Part shown: one piece after another, positions 23,524-37,611 of the stretch
Layout of the letters: every line of letters begins with the position of its first letter
Position numbering within the stretch: the first letter of the stretch is position 1
Assembly: GCA_009760855.2 (NCBI GenBank)
Contig: WPIO01000115.1
Location: 66,001-130,000 of the forward strand
Source of the DNA: Cristatella mucedo
Lineage: Eukaryota; Bryozoa; Phylactolaemata; Cristatellidae
Length of the DNA: 64,000 nt
Direction: 5' to 3'
Program-made: the position numbers and the translations under genes
The notes under the pieces: generated by a model
What the model was told of the DNA's origin: nothing
Seen by the model: only the letters and a program-made list of their open reading frames with translations
Database searches by the model: none

Positions 23524-23975
23524 CCTGAGTTACAAGGCCCGCCAAGGCTTTTCTGCTTCAGACCTAGTTGAACTGCTGCGCCAGTTTCAGCCTCCTCGTG
23601 CCCTCAGCTCCCGTATGGACAATTCGTTTGCTGTTCCATTCGTCCTCCTAAAGATTTTTGGCCACAAAAGCTTTTGAATTGCAAGTCCTAGACCGTAGAA
23701 CTCACTTCCACGATTCTTATGCAATAGCAATTACTCTCCTGCTGCCGACTACGGCACATTATTTTCAGTCCTCCTGGGCTGCTATTGTCATGCTACTTAC
23801 TACCTAAACGTCTCTCGTGAGATTCAGCAATGCTTCTCACATGTTCTTTGATGCGCGAGATGAAGTCGGATAACTACCACACACATACCGAAAGATACTT
23901 AGGCTGTGAGTGAGCTATACATTACTCTCCTGAGTGACATCCAAAAGCCTTAGTAGCTTTGTGGAGCAACAGACA
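23524..23975 (+). mobile_element. LINE family B C-terminal fragment, plus strand
   Basis: Plus frames give YKARQGFSASDLVELLRQFQ and ALSSRMDNSFAVPFVLLKIF (23477-23677), then text for the rest of the C-terminal domain and a 3' end with CTTTGTGGAGCAACAGAC near 23960. Confidence 0.8.
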
Positions 23976-25214
23976 GACATCGTTGGTGATTCGGGTAGGC
24001 TGCAGACACGTGGAAATGCACCGTTGATAATTTAATTAGGCTAATCAGAAAAGATATAATGCAGTGTTCTATTATAGTTCTAGCATTCTTCTCCTAATGA
24101 CCGTATAAACATTTTTTTTAAATTGGGTAAGCCAACTGACCCGTAAGTGCTACATATTTGGATTGTCGGCTTGTTTGCCCATATAGCCTAAATATAGTAC
24201 GTGCAGACTCTTAAAATTGTTAAAAACTGCATGCATGCTCATCCTAGTACAATTGATGTCTCTTATAGGCCCGAGCCGATCGGGATATTATTCGACTGCA
24301 TACATTGGTGCTCCTTTATCAAGAAAAAACAAGAATTAGCACAGCTCACACTGTCTCAGACTTAAGTCATCCCCGTTGCTGTGTGGGGAATTAATGTTTT
24401 TCATTCCTTCTAGCGATTTATTTACTAATCTATACACAATCTAAGCACTTAGGATGTCAACGATTGGCTGTCATATCAACGGCTGGATGCTCAGCCCCTT
24501 AACTAAAATGCTTTTGAGTGACTTGGCAGTTGGTTTTATTTAATTTTTAGCAAGAGATACAGATAAGATCGCACAATCTATTCTAATAATCCTCTGCAGG
24601 CTCTCCAATAACAGCTATTTGCTTTACCTCAACCACTAGGACCAATTTGATCCCAAAATGTTATTAGCCTAATATCATACCCTGGGGTCAGAGGACCTTG
24701 TGCTATCTAAACCCTCAACCTTAAAGTTCCGTCCTAGCTATAGGGCTATACTTAAGCATTTTTTTGGAAATATCTAAAAGACGTACAACTCTTTGAGAAA
24801 CACCCTCTATGAGCTAGCTTTAGCCGTCCGAACAGTTTGTCAGAATCCATACAACTTATGTGGATCAGCTGTGAATTTGTAAAGGTCTAAGAAGATTGTC
24901 AGCCCTCAAAACCTCGAACGACAGATTTTCGTCTTACATGTCTCGATTGTTCAGTTAGCTGGCAGAGTTGCACAATAAAATGCTTGGCTTCACAAAATGT
25001 CCTTGCATTATTAAAAGAGGCATTTGCACAGCTAATCATCCAGAGTTCATCACCGGACCAGGGTTACTTAAAGGGTGTCCATACGCACGTGTTGAAAATT
25101 TTCTTGAACGACATCTGCCACAGAAAAGGCACACTCTTACATTCATGCATGTGCACTTGTAAATGACTTGCAGTAAAATAATGAGCTAGTTATTTCTGTG
25201 TTTCCAACACCGAT
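23976..25214. other. No feature recognised
   Basis: AT-rich. Two overlapping short plus-strand frames at 24968-25166 have no recognised domain. Confidence 0.5.
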
Positions 25215-26150
25215 AGTAATAATGGTAATAATAAATTTGATATAGCTCCTTGGAGAGTTCAATCTCTTTCCAGGCATTTTCCAGTTGCAGAAAAAGGAGA
25301 ACGTTCGAATCGTCAGAGGTACCGTACGCAATAACAAAAAGGATAATATGGTTAGAGGTGACTTGCACAGTGTCAGTATGAAAATATGGTTGGTGGTGAC
25401 TTGGTAAATATCAGCACCCACAAGCACGTAAAAGATGGACCAAATGGACACAGAAATGCTGTTTCTTTAGTTTTTGTAAATGTGGTCAAGTCAGGAGATG
25501 TCGTAAGGCTATTCAGTATTGAGTTCCAGGCTCTGGGACCATATAAACTATGGGAACTGTATTCAAAGGACTGGATGCTCAAACGAGTTAAAGCTACTAA
25601 ACGAGTAAATTCCGAACATGATGCTCAGCCTGGCGACGGAGAAGATCTCATTGCTAGGCTGAAGCTGAAGAATCAAGTGACCTAAAAGGGAGTGACGGAA
25701 CCGTGAATTCAATGTATTGCTAGACTGGGATTAAGTGCAGGTTGGCGAGAAACAGTGCGATGCTGTAACTGCCACGCTCAAGGCAGTCAATCCAAGTTGC
25801 ATAGGTTTACACAAGATGTGAGTGCCTAATTGCATAAGCCGGTAGACCGGCAAGCTTAGAGTTACAGAAGTCAAGATGAGACGTCAAGAATGTTTGAACC
25901 AATTCAGATATGGTATCCCGTCGAAACGATATCAAATTTTAGCAATGTTACTTAGGTAAAAGTAGGCAGACTTGAATGCTGAACTAATGCTGTCCAATGA
26001 GTGAGCGCTTTAAAAATGAACGCCTAGATTTTGAGCAGATTCAACTGGAGATAAGCTGGCAGAGACAATTGTGAGCGTAGAACTTTCCAATCTCCGAATC
26101 ACACTTGGTTTGCCAAAAGTAGTCCATTGGTTCTGATATTCATTTAAAGA
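25215..26150 (-). mobile_element. LINE family A fragment, 3' part
   Basis: ATA/AAT-type repeats at 25215-25235 and the family tail lead into the UTR and C-terminal domain (for example SHSLYGPRAWNSILNSLTTSPDL at 25373-25582, minus). The sequence runs up to the conserved LVI-type segment near 26110 and is strongly diverged. Confidence 0.75.
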
Positions 26151-26179
26151 AACTGAGTTCCGTCGTGAGCATCAAAGTT

Positions 26180-26690
26180 GCCAGGTCCGAACACTGGTCG
26201 CTGATTTGCACAGGCTCCCACTTAAGTAATGAGTCATTCTAAGGTAACGTCGCTCTTTCTAAGGTCGCTACCTCAATTGGCTGCAGCCAATCCAGAACAT
26301 CAATTCCGTCACCTGGCTTGGCTTCGAAGCACACGGTTTTCTGAATCGAATAGCTTACTTAGATTTGATATAAACATCAAATCTTTGGAGCCGTTGAATT
26401 TAGTTCGTATGATTTTAAAGCTTGAACTTACTTCCAACTGTCGTCACGATATTCAATGACCTGGCCATATTCGACATGAATCTGAAAATGCACCTATGTG
26501 TCGGAGCATTATATTGGTCAATGCGATTCACCCTTTGCTTGCTATGCTTGCTCATACTTTGCACTGTAGCACTAACCATATTTGCAGACTCATCCTGTGC
26601 ATTTCACCTCTAATTTGTAATCTTGTGCTGGAATATTAATTGCTTAATAACTCTTTCATTGTAGCAAATGAAGCAAATCTGGAAAGAGAT
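26180..26690 (+). mobile_element. LINE family A fragment, highly diverged, plus strand
   Basis: Plus-strand similarity to the family A C-terminal domain starts with the CTGATTTGCACAGGCTCCC segment near 26200. It continues through the FSESNSLL-like segment at about 26340 and AAATCTTTGGAG at about 26380, and ends in UTR-like text and an AAAGAGATTTATTT tail near 26690. It lies head to head with the minus copy at 25215-26150. Confidence 0.5.
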
Positions 26691-27179
26691 TTATTTCCAT
26701 GCGGGTGATATAAAATTGTATTATTTTTACTAGAACTAGTTTGGTAAACTATTTAATGCATTTACATAGCTAGGCGTAGAAGCAAATAGTGAAAATCAAT
26801 GTTAACGTACACATTCGGTGCCTATGTCATCCATACGTCTAGAAAAACTATATTTAAGCGAAATCTGAAGTCCCCTTAAGCATTAATAGCATAAATAAAC
26901 AGTGATTTCAAGAATAGCTATTTTCAGTAGGGTGTTAGCTATGCAAACGTATTTACAATGGAAAAAGAAGAATCCAAGAAAAATACGCCAGGTAAGGAGG
27001 TATGGTTTCATAGCACAATATTCCAAGAATTGTCTTAAATGAATGGCTTTATTTTTATTTGACATCAATTTAATCCTCTAAAATGCTGCTACAATGGTTT
27101 AAAAAAAATAATGCTTGCCTAAGAGGCCTTAGATCACTAATGTTGGCAAGTTATCACTGAAGTGGAAAACAAAATAATG

Positions 27180-27580
27180 GAACTGCTATGTAATGCATAT
27201 CCTTCTATAACTCCACGAAGACATAGAGATTATGTCGGTGTTACGCAGGAGAGTTTTGTATAGCTCACTTACAGCCTTAGCGGTTTCGGTATGCATTCGG
27301 TAGCCAACAGACTTCATCTTACGCAAGAAACAAAAAGTGGGAAGCACAGCTGAGTCAGGAGAGCAATTGAGGTAATGAGTAGCATGGAAGTAGCAGCCCA
27401 GGACCTCAGAAAAGGATGAGCCATTGTCCGCAGCAGGGGAGTAACTAAAATGGCTCTTATAACTTTCCACCCTGTCATTTGAGTAGAAAGCACATACTTT
27501 TAACTGGTGACACTTTATATAATAATATAACTTTAATAATTTTACACCTTCGCCATGCATTGGGAGTTTAGGTGTCATTT
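27180..27580 (-). mobile_element. LINE family B C-terminal fragment
   Basis: The minus strand encodes SYSPAADNGSSFSEVLGCYF, HATHYLNCSPDSAVLPTFCF and LRKMKSVGYRMHTE, matching the C terminus of family B at 35906-36268. Confidence 0.82.
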
Positions 27581-29754
27581 TTCGGAGGTGCCCATATTTT
27601 CAAAGTTTCTTTAAGAAAAGGGCCTCAACCGGTACCCATCACGTTTGCTGCCTCACTAATGTAGTGCATGACCGATCAAACCTGCCTGCTAAAATAGTAA
27701 CTACCTAAATATTTCAGACTCTTGGCTCAGATATCGAAGAGAGACTAAATTTTACCACACATATTGATAATAGTCTAGGTAACGAGTATAGGTAATTGGT
27801 AATGCTGGTAATGAAAATCTCTGCAAAGCTAGTTACAAAATCTCGGAGATTAGCAACCAGTTCTTCCGCCCAGCTATTTTGAAAAAAAGTGCTATTGAAA
27901 TCCAGGATGTAGCCTGCGGAAATTACTTTTGCAACTCCTACTCAACTTTTTCTCTTACATCATCTCTCCAGATGCTTAGAACGGCACACCCTAGCCATCT
28001 ATGGCCGTGCTAATTCCAGGCCAGGTACTGAATGAACCGAATTCCCGTCCTAACTCAACTAGGCATATACATTTCTTTTTCTTGTGCGAGTTTACTTCAG
28101 CTGGCAAGTGAAGGCATACCAGAAGCGCCTTAGACTTTTCGTGAGCATTGTAGATCTCTTGCCTCTGACAGATGTTTTTTCGTGTAGTTACAGATAAAGA
28201 GACAGCAAGTTAGGTTACGTTGATTTCAAACACACTGTTTACTCAACGGTAAGTTTATACAAATATGAGTTTATTTGAATGAATTTTGCTGATGTGGTAA
28301 TATTTCATGCATTTTAATTTTTTCAAAGATTGGTCTTTGAAAAAGTAATGCACAAGTAATTTCAATTGAGTGTCGAAGAAACTGTTAATTTTGAAGATTA
28401 CTGCAGCCCAAACACAAGGCTAATGCAGATAGATGTGTCTTCTAGTAATTGATATATTAGTATTTTTTGCATTACTACTAAGCTGATAGATATCGCAATG
28501 CAAAGGTTTCTCACGACTTCAGTTAGCTGCTAATCCACCCACGTCTGCCGCCTTCATCGTATGAGCTTTAACAGAGTCCTAGGTGTGTAACCTTGTACTC
28601 GTTTCGCATAAGGCGTGCAAATAAAACATTTCGTACAGTAAAAGCTCGACGAGAACATTTTGTAAATCCCGCTGGATGGAAAAACTGTATGTTTAACCAC
28701 TACTAAAATGCAGCTGACACAACCGAATCCTTGTGCCTTGGATTAATGAATCGGGGGATTCACGTGCACAAGTGCAATACGTTCAAGCTGCAGTAAACAA
28801 ACGCCGATCACTCTCTTAAGATTGCCCAAGCACCTTCGGATTTTATGAATACATTTTGCTTTTAAAGTTACTCTTACACAAGCAGCTCGATGTTTATATT
28901 CTGCGGCCTAGCTTCAGGGTGGTAGGTTCAGGGCAGGTTAGTGCTTAAAGCTTGAGAATGTAGCGAGGTAATTAAAACTATAATTTGCAGCAACAAGCAG
29001 ACGTTTTGTAAATAGAATGGCTTAACATTCTTTCAAAAAAATCATTTCATTAGCTCGCTTGGAAAACTCTGCATCAACTAAATGGAAGTTACATAAACAA
29101 TAGAGATAGCTTGATCAAACAAAATACTGGTACAATGCTAATTGGCAACCCATCTATCTTGATATAATGCACAAGTCAGATCCATTCATGACATTATGCT
29201 AATGATTCATTCATATATCGTGCTTTTTTCAAATTCCGGTATCTGCTGCTCAAGAAAGGAACCAAGCCGATTGGAGCAAGTCAGCATGTTTATTGAATAT
29301 GCTTCTTCGACTGAAGAGGCAGCTAGTGAGCTACAAAGGTAACTGAGAAACACAGAATCAAGAGCGAATTGTACCTAATCAAGGCTGAGCTCTAAAAGCA
29401 GGCATGCCTCGATGGGAAACTCAGAAACACAGCCTGCTAGAATCGGATCGAAGACCTATTTGGTATAAGCCCCTCAAACTATGATCTAATAACTAGGCAC
29501 ATAGTCAGCTCCATTAGAGCAATATTCTTCACTGCAAAAGCCACAACAAGGTAATACAGTAAAGTCTGCGATTCAGTAAGTGATATCTGGGCCTGTCACT
29601 ATAACTGCTTGCTTACGATCGATCCTGGCGAAATGGTTAGCTAGGCCGAGGATTTCAGATTATCTGCACAGATTGAAGGTAGTAAAATTGTCAATCCATT
29701 GTAGACTCAGCTGAAACTCTCGCCCTACAGTAACCTTTCTCTAGCCATTTCTTT
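27581..29754. other. No feature recognised
   Basis: No open frame above 60 codons, no repeat family recognised. It leads into the compound microsatellite. Confidence 0.5.
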
Positions 29755-30765
<1,011 letters not shown>

Positions 30766-31049
30766 CAACCAAAGACAAACGATGCTAGAAAATGACATGA
30801 ATGTCACTTCCCGAGGTCAACTAGATATATTAGTTCCTTTAACACTATCTATCGTGATTTCTTACGTTGCCAATTGACAAGCCTCACAGTCTGTCACACT
30901 ATCCATCAGCCTGGTTGAAATAAATTTGTTTTTTCGTGTTCGATTCAAAGAGCGTGTGGGTTAGACTTCATTCAAAACAGTAGTAAACAGTACCCCGATG
31001 AGGATTCTTTCGCAGTCGGTTGCTGCTTTTCCAGTGTCACTGAAACTTT

Positions 31050-31355
31050 GGAAAGATAATAATAATGATAATAATAATAATTCACTCGATAAACCACCCT
31101 GAGAGAACTCAATCTCTTTCTAGGCGCATTGCATTTGCTGCAAAGGAAAGTGCAATTGAATTGTAAGTAAAATAATGCTTAAAAAACAAACAAAATGAAA
31201 AATATGGTTAGGGGCAAATGCACTGGGTGAGCATGCAAATGTGGTTGGTGGCAGCATGCCCCGTGTCCGCACGCATAAACACATGAAGGACGAATCACAG
31301 GGACCCACTAAATACTGTCCTAAATAGGTGTGTTTTTAAGTTCCTTTTAAATTTA
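31050..31355 (-). mobile_element. LINE family A 3' end, short 5'-truncated insertion
   Basis: AAT/GATAAT repeats at about 31056-31080, then the conserved tail CTCAATCTCTTTCTAGGCGC and the UTR with GTGTCCGCACGCATAA. The copy ends in TGTGTTTTTAAGTTCC at about 31345. It is a typical short LINE insertion and is relatively well preserved. Confidence 0.88.
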
Positions 31356-31881
31356 TAAAAGTCCCGAATCATGGATTTAAGCTCTCTAGCGGGTAATTGT
31401 TACTGGCCTTCCACGGAGATAGACTTTGAGGCTGCCAAGCTACCTGACATGTCCAAGGTCCATCAGCTAACCATTTTTACAGTTAAAGAGCTGCAAATAG
31501 GGTTCAGTTATATTCTCAATTTAATAAACTGACAGTCGAGCCAAATACACAGAAAGACACGTAAAGCTTCACTGTGACTGTTTTTTGGGTAACAAGTACT
31601 CGCTCTAATTGCCTCAGCTACAGACATAGCACAAATTAAGCTGTGTCGCCTTTTTAACATCGTTTAAACTAAAGCTTGTTTATATGTCATTATGAGCGTT
31701 ATTAACGACATTTACTTGTTTTTCTCCTGGTCACTTAGGACGAGATTGTGAAGTTTAAAATGCTCTACATTCATACCGCCATGGTGAAAAGGAGCATTTG
31801 ATCATGTCATTTTTTTCTACTATTTTTTTATATGTAAATAGATGAATACATATAAATAAATGTAGTCACGCTTGAAATGTC
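31356..31881. other. No feature recognised
   Basis: AT-rich spacer between a family A 3' end and a family B 3' end. Confidence 0.5.
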
Positions 31882-32160
31882 GTCTTTAATGTAACGTGAT
31901 GCATCTCCTTTTTCAATTCCACAAAGCCTCAAAGACTGTTCGGGTGTTGGTGCTGGAGAGTTTTATATAGCTCACTCACAGCCTAAGTGGCTTTCGGTAC
32001 GCCAAAATTAGGAACAGACTTCGTCTTACGACGCAGAGAGAAAGTAGGAAGAATAGCTGAGTAATGAGAACAGTTGAGATAGTGAGTAAAACGGAAATAC
32101 AGAACCAGAATGGTTGGAACGGATTTGCCTTAGCCAGCAGCAGGAGAGTAGTTGTCAGCA
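31882..32160 (-). mobile_element. LINE family B 3' end
   Basis: CACAAAGCCTCAAAGACTG and GCTGGAGAGTTTTATATAGC, then antisense C-terminal text to GCAGGAGAGTAGTTGTCAGC near 32160, matching 35840-36080. Confidence 0.78.
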
Positions 32161-32169
32161 TCTCTACAG

Positions 32170-32790
32170 CAAAGATTTTTGCACAGGGTCAGTACGCCCA
32201 CGTGATTAGTGGAAGCACGCACAGGGTCTCCATGCATAACCACGTAAAGGACGAATCAGAAGGACCCACTAAATGAAGAGATAAATGGTTGCGATAATAA
32301 GATATAAATAATTATAAATACTCGATAAATTTAAGTTTTTTAATGTGGTAGAGTCAGGGAATCTCGTGACGCTAGTCGGAAGTGAGTTTCAGCCTTTGGG
32401 AGCAAACGAACAAAAACAGGGCCTCCAAAGAGTTAAGACTCATACATACAAGGTACACGCTTAGATTCAGAAAAGGGAGTGCTGCTATGCTTAGCTTGGT
32501 GCGGAAGTAGATTGGATAGGTAGGCTAGAGCCAAACATTAAGAGACCAAAAAGTGGCTGGCACAATATTTGAAGTCGATGCGTTGCTTGACTGGTAGCCA
32601 GTGCAGGTCTGAGAGAATTGGTGCGAGGTGCCGAGTTTTGCACAAGATGTAAGCTCCTGATTGCACAAGCCGATAGATGAGCAAGCAGTGAGATACAGAA
32701 GTCAAAACGGGACGTCATAAAGTTAGATTTGGTATTCCTGGCTAAACAAGCCCAATTGTTTAGTGATTTCTTATAGCTGAAACTAGCCAT
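32170..32790 (-). mobile_element. LINE family A fragment, UTR and C-terminal domain
   Basis: UTR text (CAGGGTCAGTACGCCC, GGACCCACTAAATGA) ends at about 32275. About 50 unrelated bases follow, then the C-terminal domain continues to 32790 (minus: NFMTSRFDFCISLLAHL). It directly abuts the family B fragment that ends at 32160. Confidence 0.75.
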
Positions 32791-33789
32791 TTATCAATTT
32801 CGCCTACAGATACGATAAAAGAGGGGAGTTACTTTACCAAGATCTACTTTCCAGATTAGCTATTACCGACCTGGAGCACTTCTGATTCATCAGCGGATAC
32901 AGATTAGAGTTTTCATGCTGCCCCACAGGCCTATCTACAGCTTAGCTCTTTTATAACTTGCTGAACTGCTCTGCAAGTTTGAGCATCGTCATGCCACCAC
33001 GTTCTCTCTGCGGAATAAGTGAGCTGTTCCATTTCGTTCCTTAAAAACCGTAGCAACAGGTTCGGGAGAGTTTATAGAGACCAGAGATCTCACGAATACT
33101 CTGATTTGTAGGGTGTCTTTGCAAGTTAAACGATAAGATGCAGTCGTGTATTCCTAGCAAGTACTAAGTTCGTGAGTTGTAATTGAAGCTGCTTGAGAGT
33201 GAACGCAACTGCTACTTCAATAAACGGCTGTTCCCAACAGTAATGGAACAGTAACTATTGCAAACTAATTCTCGAAAACCTTGCTCTGTAATTATTTTAC
33301 GGTGCCTCTATCAAAATATTATACTCCCATAGCATGGAAGTCACTACCGGCCCGCGTCACAGAGTCTCCTCATGAAATTAAAAAAGGAGCTACAAGTGCA
33401 CCTGATCATCAATCCATTCACAGGGTTCTTGTGAAGTCTCTCTCTCGTGGTAATAAGTGCTGATACGGTGTATGTCACGACTAAACGTATTATGAGCATT
33501 AAAACCATGCAAGTAACCACTAACCATTCGACTACGTTTTATCTATGGCATATTAGAAGTGGCCATAGAGAGATATGCTCTCTGAGGTAGCTATGCAAAG
33601 TTGTTAGTGACCATATTCACCGTGCAATTCTAGCTAAAATTATCCAAGCTATCGCTAATCATCTATTTCATTTTACACCATATTTATTTTACTGTTCTAT
33701 GTATTCAAATCCTAAGGAATACTCTGCAAAATTTTTTATAACGCCACCACTCATGCACTGTTTATGCTATCACAAAAAATTTCAGCTGT
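32791..33789. other. Mostly unrecognised; possible LINE scrap near 33300
   Basis: Plus-strand residues YYTPIAWKSLPARVTESP (33281-33463) resemble the AWNSLP-type C-terminal motif of L2/CR1-like LINEs, but the match is short and differs from families A and B. Confidence 0.35.
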
Positions 33790-34170
33790 CAATTCAAATA
33801 GTCCAAGCTGTTTTATGACTTGATAATTTTAGAATAGGTATGACGCTATTGAATTTAGTACTACTAGACAATGAGTCAGTCAACCCACTAGATTCAGTGG
33901 AGAAAGCTTTGGATAAGTGATCAAGATAAATGTCGAAATTACCCACACCGAGTAAGGATCGATTCCTTGCTGACAGAATGAAAGTTGGAGCAGAGAAATG
34001 TGAGATAAAGAAAGACTGGGTACCTGGTGAGCGACATACTACTGCCACCATCTGTATCTTAATATCAGTTGAAATCGAAATAATAGATTCATAAGACTGT
34101 TTCGAGGGTACTACTATGGCTTGAATTTTAATTTCTAGCAGGTGATAGCAGCGACTCCATCTTCAGTTTT
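33790..34170 (-). mobile_element. LINE family A endonuclease fragment
   Basis: Residues on the minus strand (VVCRSPGTQSFFISHFSA, then ARNRSLLGVGNFDIYLDHL) match the endonuclease segment of the longer family A copies. The GDFN box reads GNFD. It is separated from the family A copy at 34240 by about 70 bases, and the two may once have been one insertion. Confidence 0.7.
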
Positions 34171-34239
34171 CATAGATCTAGGGGAGTGAAAGAAGTTTCT
34201 ATTTATCTAGGGGTGTGAAAGAAGCATTGTGTTAATCGT

Positions 34240-35790
34240 AGCATAAACGGTGTCAACATTCATACACACATAAAGAATGAATCACGGAGACCAACTAAAT
34301 AGGGTCAACAATAGATGCTTTTAAATTTTCTTCTTTAATGTGGACAAATCAGGAAATGTCTTGAACCAGGTCGAGAGTGAGTTCCAGGCTTTAAGACCAT
34401 ACTATCTTAAGGCTCGCTCTCCAAAGGATTTGAGCTTTGAACTAGGTATAGGTAAGCAGTTAGTTTCCGAAAAGCGGGTCGAGCTGTGCTTTGCCTGTTA
34501 TGGGAGTAGAATTATTAGGTAGGCTGGAGCCAAGTAATGAAAAGACCTGAAAGTGGGTGACAAAGCATAGACGTCGATGCCTTGTTTGACTGTTAGCCAG
34601 TGCAGGTCGGTGAGAAGTGGGGTGACTTGGCAACTGCGACAATCACACCTGAAAAGCCTAGATGCAGAAATGTTCACCAACCGTTTGGGCCTGATTGCAA
34701 AGGCCGGTAGGCCAGTAAACAGTGAGTTATAAAAGTCAACATGGATATTCACAAGTGCCAAGACCAAACTGGGTGTGGTATAACTGTCTAAACAAGCCCG
34801 AATTTTAGCAACTTTATATAGCTAAAAGTAGGCAAACTTGAGACTCGAGCTGATGCAGTCATCAAACAAAATATTGCCTATGAATATGGCTTCTATATTT
34901 TGACCCGGTAAAACCAATTTTCAGCTTCTGCCTTTCCAATTTCTATATCACACTTGGTTTTCTATGGGTAGTAAATTGGTTTTGTTATCATTTAAATTAA
35001 GGTAATTCGCTGCCACCCATGTACGGATGTCATCAATACATACAGCAAGGGAGTTAAGAGAATTCGATGTGCTTGAAGGCTGGGAGGGATCAAAGCCAAG
35101 GTACAACTGAGTGTCATCCACATAAAACTGATAGCCTAGATTTAGCTTGGCAATCACATCGGCAAGAGGGAGAATATAAACCATGAAAAATACAAAACCA
35201 GGCATATATCCCAGAGATACCGCATATTTGTAAGTTTCTATACTGATCTTTGTCCATTCACATCAATGCTCTGGAGTCTTTCACTGAGATGTGATACCGA
35301 CCATTACAATTCAGTGTCAGTAAGGCGAAGCCGAGATGAGAAGCGCTCAAGATGGATCGAAATATCGAGCATCACAAGCGAGATATTCTACCTAAGTGTG
35401 GATTTATAAGCAGGTCATTGCACCCCATCAGTTCTAGCTCTGTGGATTGATTTGCCTTAAAACCAGACTGACACTTCCCAGCAAGGTTTGCAGTTTGAAT
35501 GTGTGAGTTCAGTTGATCTGCCATCACTCATTGCAGCTTCTTTGATACAACCGCAGGAGAGATACTGGGTGGAAGTTGGTTAGGTTTTCATAGTCCAGTG
35601 TTGCTTTCTTGAGTGAGGGCCTGACTATAGCCTTTTTGACAGTTGCTGGAAATTAACCTGAGGCTACTGTCATATTAATGATGCTAGTTGTGCACGGCGC
35701 TTGCAGATCATTGCATAATAGAAGCAGGATACCAACAACAGTCAAAGAATGAGATTCATGTGCCGACTGTAGCATATTTGATGCCTTGAT
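34240..35790 (-). mobile_element. LINE family A copy, RT and C-terminal domain
   Basis: The minus strand encodes the active-site block LGYQFYVDDTQLYLGFDPSQPS (34948-35205), in which YADD reads YVDD, and the C-terminal domain (34498-34767). The RT core is decayed up to about 35780. The conserved UTR begins at 34240. The terminal AAT repeats are not evident, so the extreme 3' end may be lost. Family B starts 35 bp upstream, at 35825. Confidence 0.85.
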
Positions 35791-35824
35791 CTGTTCAGTG
35801 ACTTCAGGACCTAATGATTAGTAA

Positions 35825-36790
35825 TGTTATGTGATGTATCTCCGTCTGTAACTCCACAAAGTCATTAAGACAAGGTGAGTGTTACGCTGGAGAGTTTTGT
35901 GTAGCTCACTCACAGCCTAAGCGGCTTTCGGTAGGCATTCGGTAGCCAACAGACTTTGTCTCACGCAACAAAGAAAAACTAGGAAGTATAGCAGAGTCTG
36001 GAGAGCAGTTGAGGTAGTGAGTAGAATAAAAGTAGCAGCTCAGGACCGCTGAAAAGGATGTGCCATAATCGGCAGTACGAGAGTAGCTATCGTTGCATAA
36101 GAATTGTGGAAGCAAGTTCCACAATGTAGCACCTGCATAGCTAAAGCTTCTGTCGCCAACTGTCTTTAAGCGGAGGAATGGCAGAGTAAATTTATTGTTC
36201 ACACAGGACCTGAGGGCGCAAACAAGCTGAAACAGATGCAGCAGTTCAGCTAGGTGCGAAAGAGCCAAGCCGTGGCGGGCCTTGTGGGTCAGCTTAAGAA
36301 CTTAGCTCTGTATCCTTTGCTCAACCGGCGATCATCCTAGCTCTTTCGGCAAAGGAGATATGTTCTCAAACCGCTGGGACTCGAAGACTAGCCTTGCAGC
36401 CATGTTCATAGTCCGCTGCAGTGGCATAATAGCTTTCTTTGGCAGCCCAGCCAAAAGGGAATAACAATAATTAAACCGAGAGCGAACTAAAGAGCTAGTT
36501 GAATTTTTTACAAGCCACTGTGGGAGACAGCTCCTAATCTTGGAAATCGATCGGATGTGATGGCTAGCTGTAGAAGTAGACTTCTGAATGAACCTTTTGA
36601 AATTGAGGCAGCTGTAGAAAACGACACCTAAATTTTGTGCACGTGGTGAAGGTCGCACAATAGCATCCTCTATTGGACGAGCAAAGCCTTTTAATCCAGC
36701 CACATTCTTAGGTTGTCCTATGAGCAGCAGTTCGGTTTTATTGTCATTGAATTTCAGGAAGTTTTCCGATATCTAAGATCTAATATCGGC
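35825..36790 (-). mobile_element. LINE family B copy, 3' half
   Basis: This is the best copy of family B. The minus strand encodes FLKFNDNKTELLLIG-type text near 36730-36770, then AGLKGFARPIEDAIVRPSPR and SLVRSRFNYCYSLLAGLPKK (36332-36703). A C-terminal domain follows (35906-36268: LAELLHLFQLVCALRSC, FLRLKTVGDRSFSYAGATLW, THYLNCSPDSAILPSFSLLR). The 3' end is TGTTATGTGATGTATCTCCG, without the ATT repeats of family A. It belongs to the same broad L2/CR1-like group but is a distinct family. It is 5'-truncated at about 36790. Confidence 0.88.
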
Positions 36791-37079
36791 AAGGCAAGCA
36801 TTCATTACTCTAGTTCTCTTCTGCCAGGACAAGACCACCGAAATTGGAATTTCCATGTTATTATGAAATAACAAAACATTGGAATATTTATTTCAAGTGA
36901 ACAGCCCATCGATATTGCATGAGCCCCTTTTTTCCATGCATGCCCGTAGACAATTATATCTATTTAACGTTTATACGTATATAATGTATATGTATACAAA
37001 TATATTTGTTCAGTAAAGTCTCTCTGCTTGCCCCGCTTGATCTTTCAGGAGATTTTCTTAATATTGTATTCAAAGTCTT

Positions 37080-37610
37080 TCTAGAGCATCTTGAATTTCG
37101 CCTTGGCATTACTAGCACTATTTGGCAAAATTTCAGGTCCTATATCAGTGGAAGACTCCAGAGTATTGATGTGAACTGACAAAGATCCATCAGGGAACCA
37201 CTTAATTACGATGTACATCATGGTTCGGACCTCGGTCTGCTTCTTTTCGCAATTTCTATTCCCTATCTTGCGGATGCAACCCCAGAGCAAACACAATACA
37301 ATATTTCACTTCTTGCCGATGCCACTCTGTTGCACGTTTGCTTTGATCCAGCCAGCCCCTCCAGCGAAGTGAATTTTCTAAATACCCTTGGTGCATGGAT
37401 TGATGACATCTGCACATGGATGGCAGCACACTTTGTTAGATTTAGTTACGACAAAACCAGCATACTTGTCCTACGTAAATCCTGCGTGATTATAAATTGG
37501 AAAACCTGAAGCTCAAATCGGCTCAGCAGTCTCACCGCCTGTTGAATCTACATCTAATCGAGGTGTCCCATTCCAATGTGACCTTTCATGTTCCTGAGCC
37601 TTTCGCCGAA
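37080..37610 (+). mobile_element. LINE family A fragment, RT palm, plus strand
   Basis: Plus-strand text corresponds to the FRSYLSGR segment (near 37130) and the VPQGS region, decayed. The YADD-equivalent region is near 37315 (LLADATLLHVCFDPASPS), followed by AWIDDICTWMAAHFVRF and YDKTSILV near 37450. Both ends are truncated and no UTR is present. Confidence 0.75.
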
Positions 37611-37611
37611 C

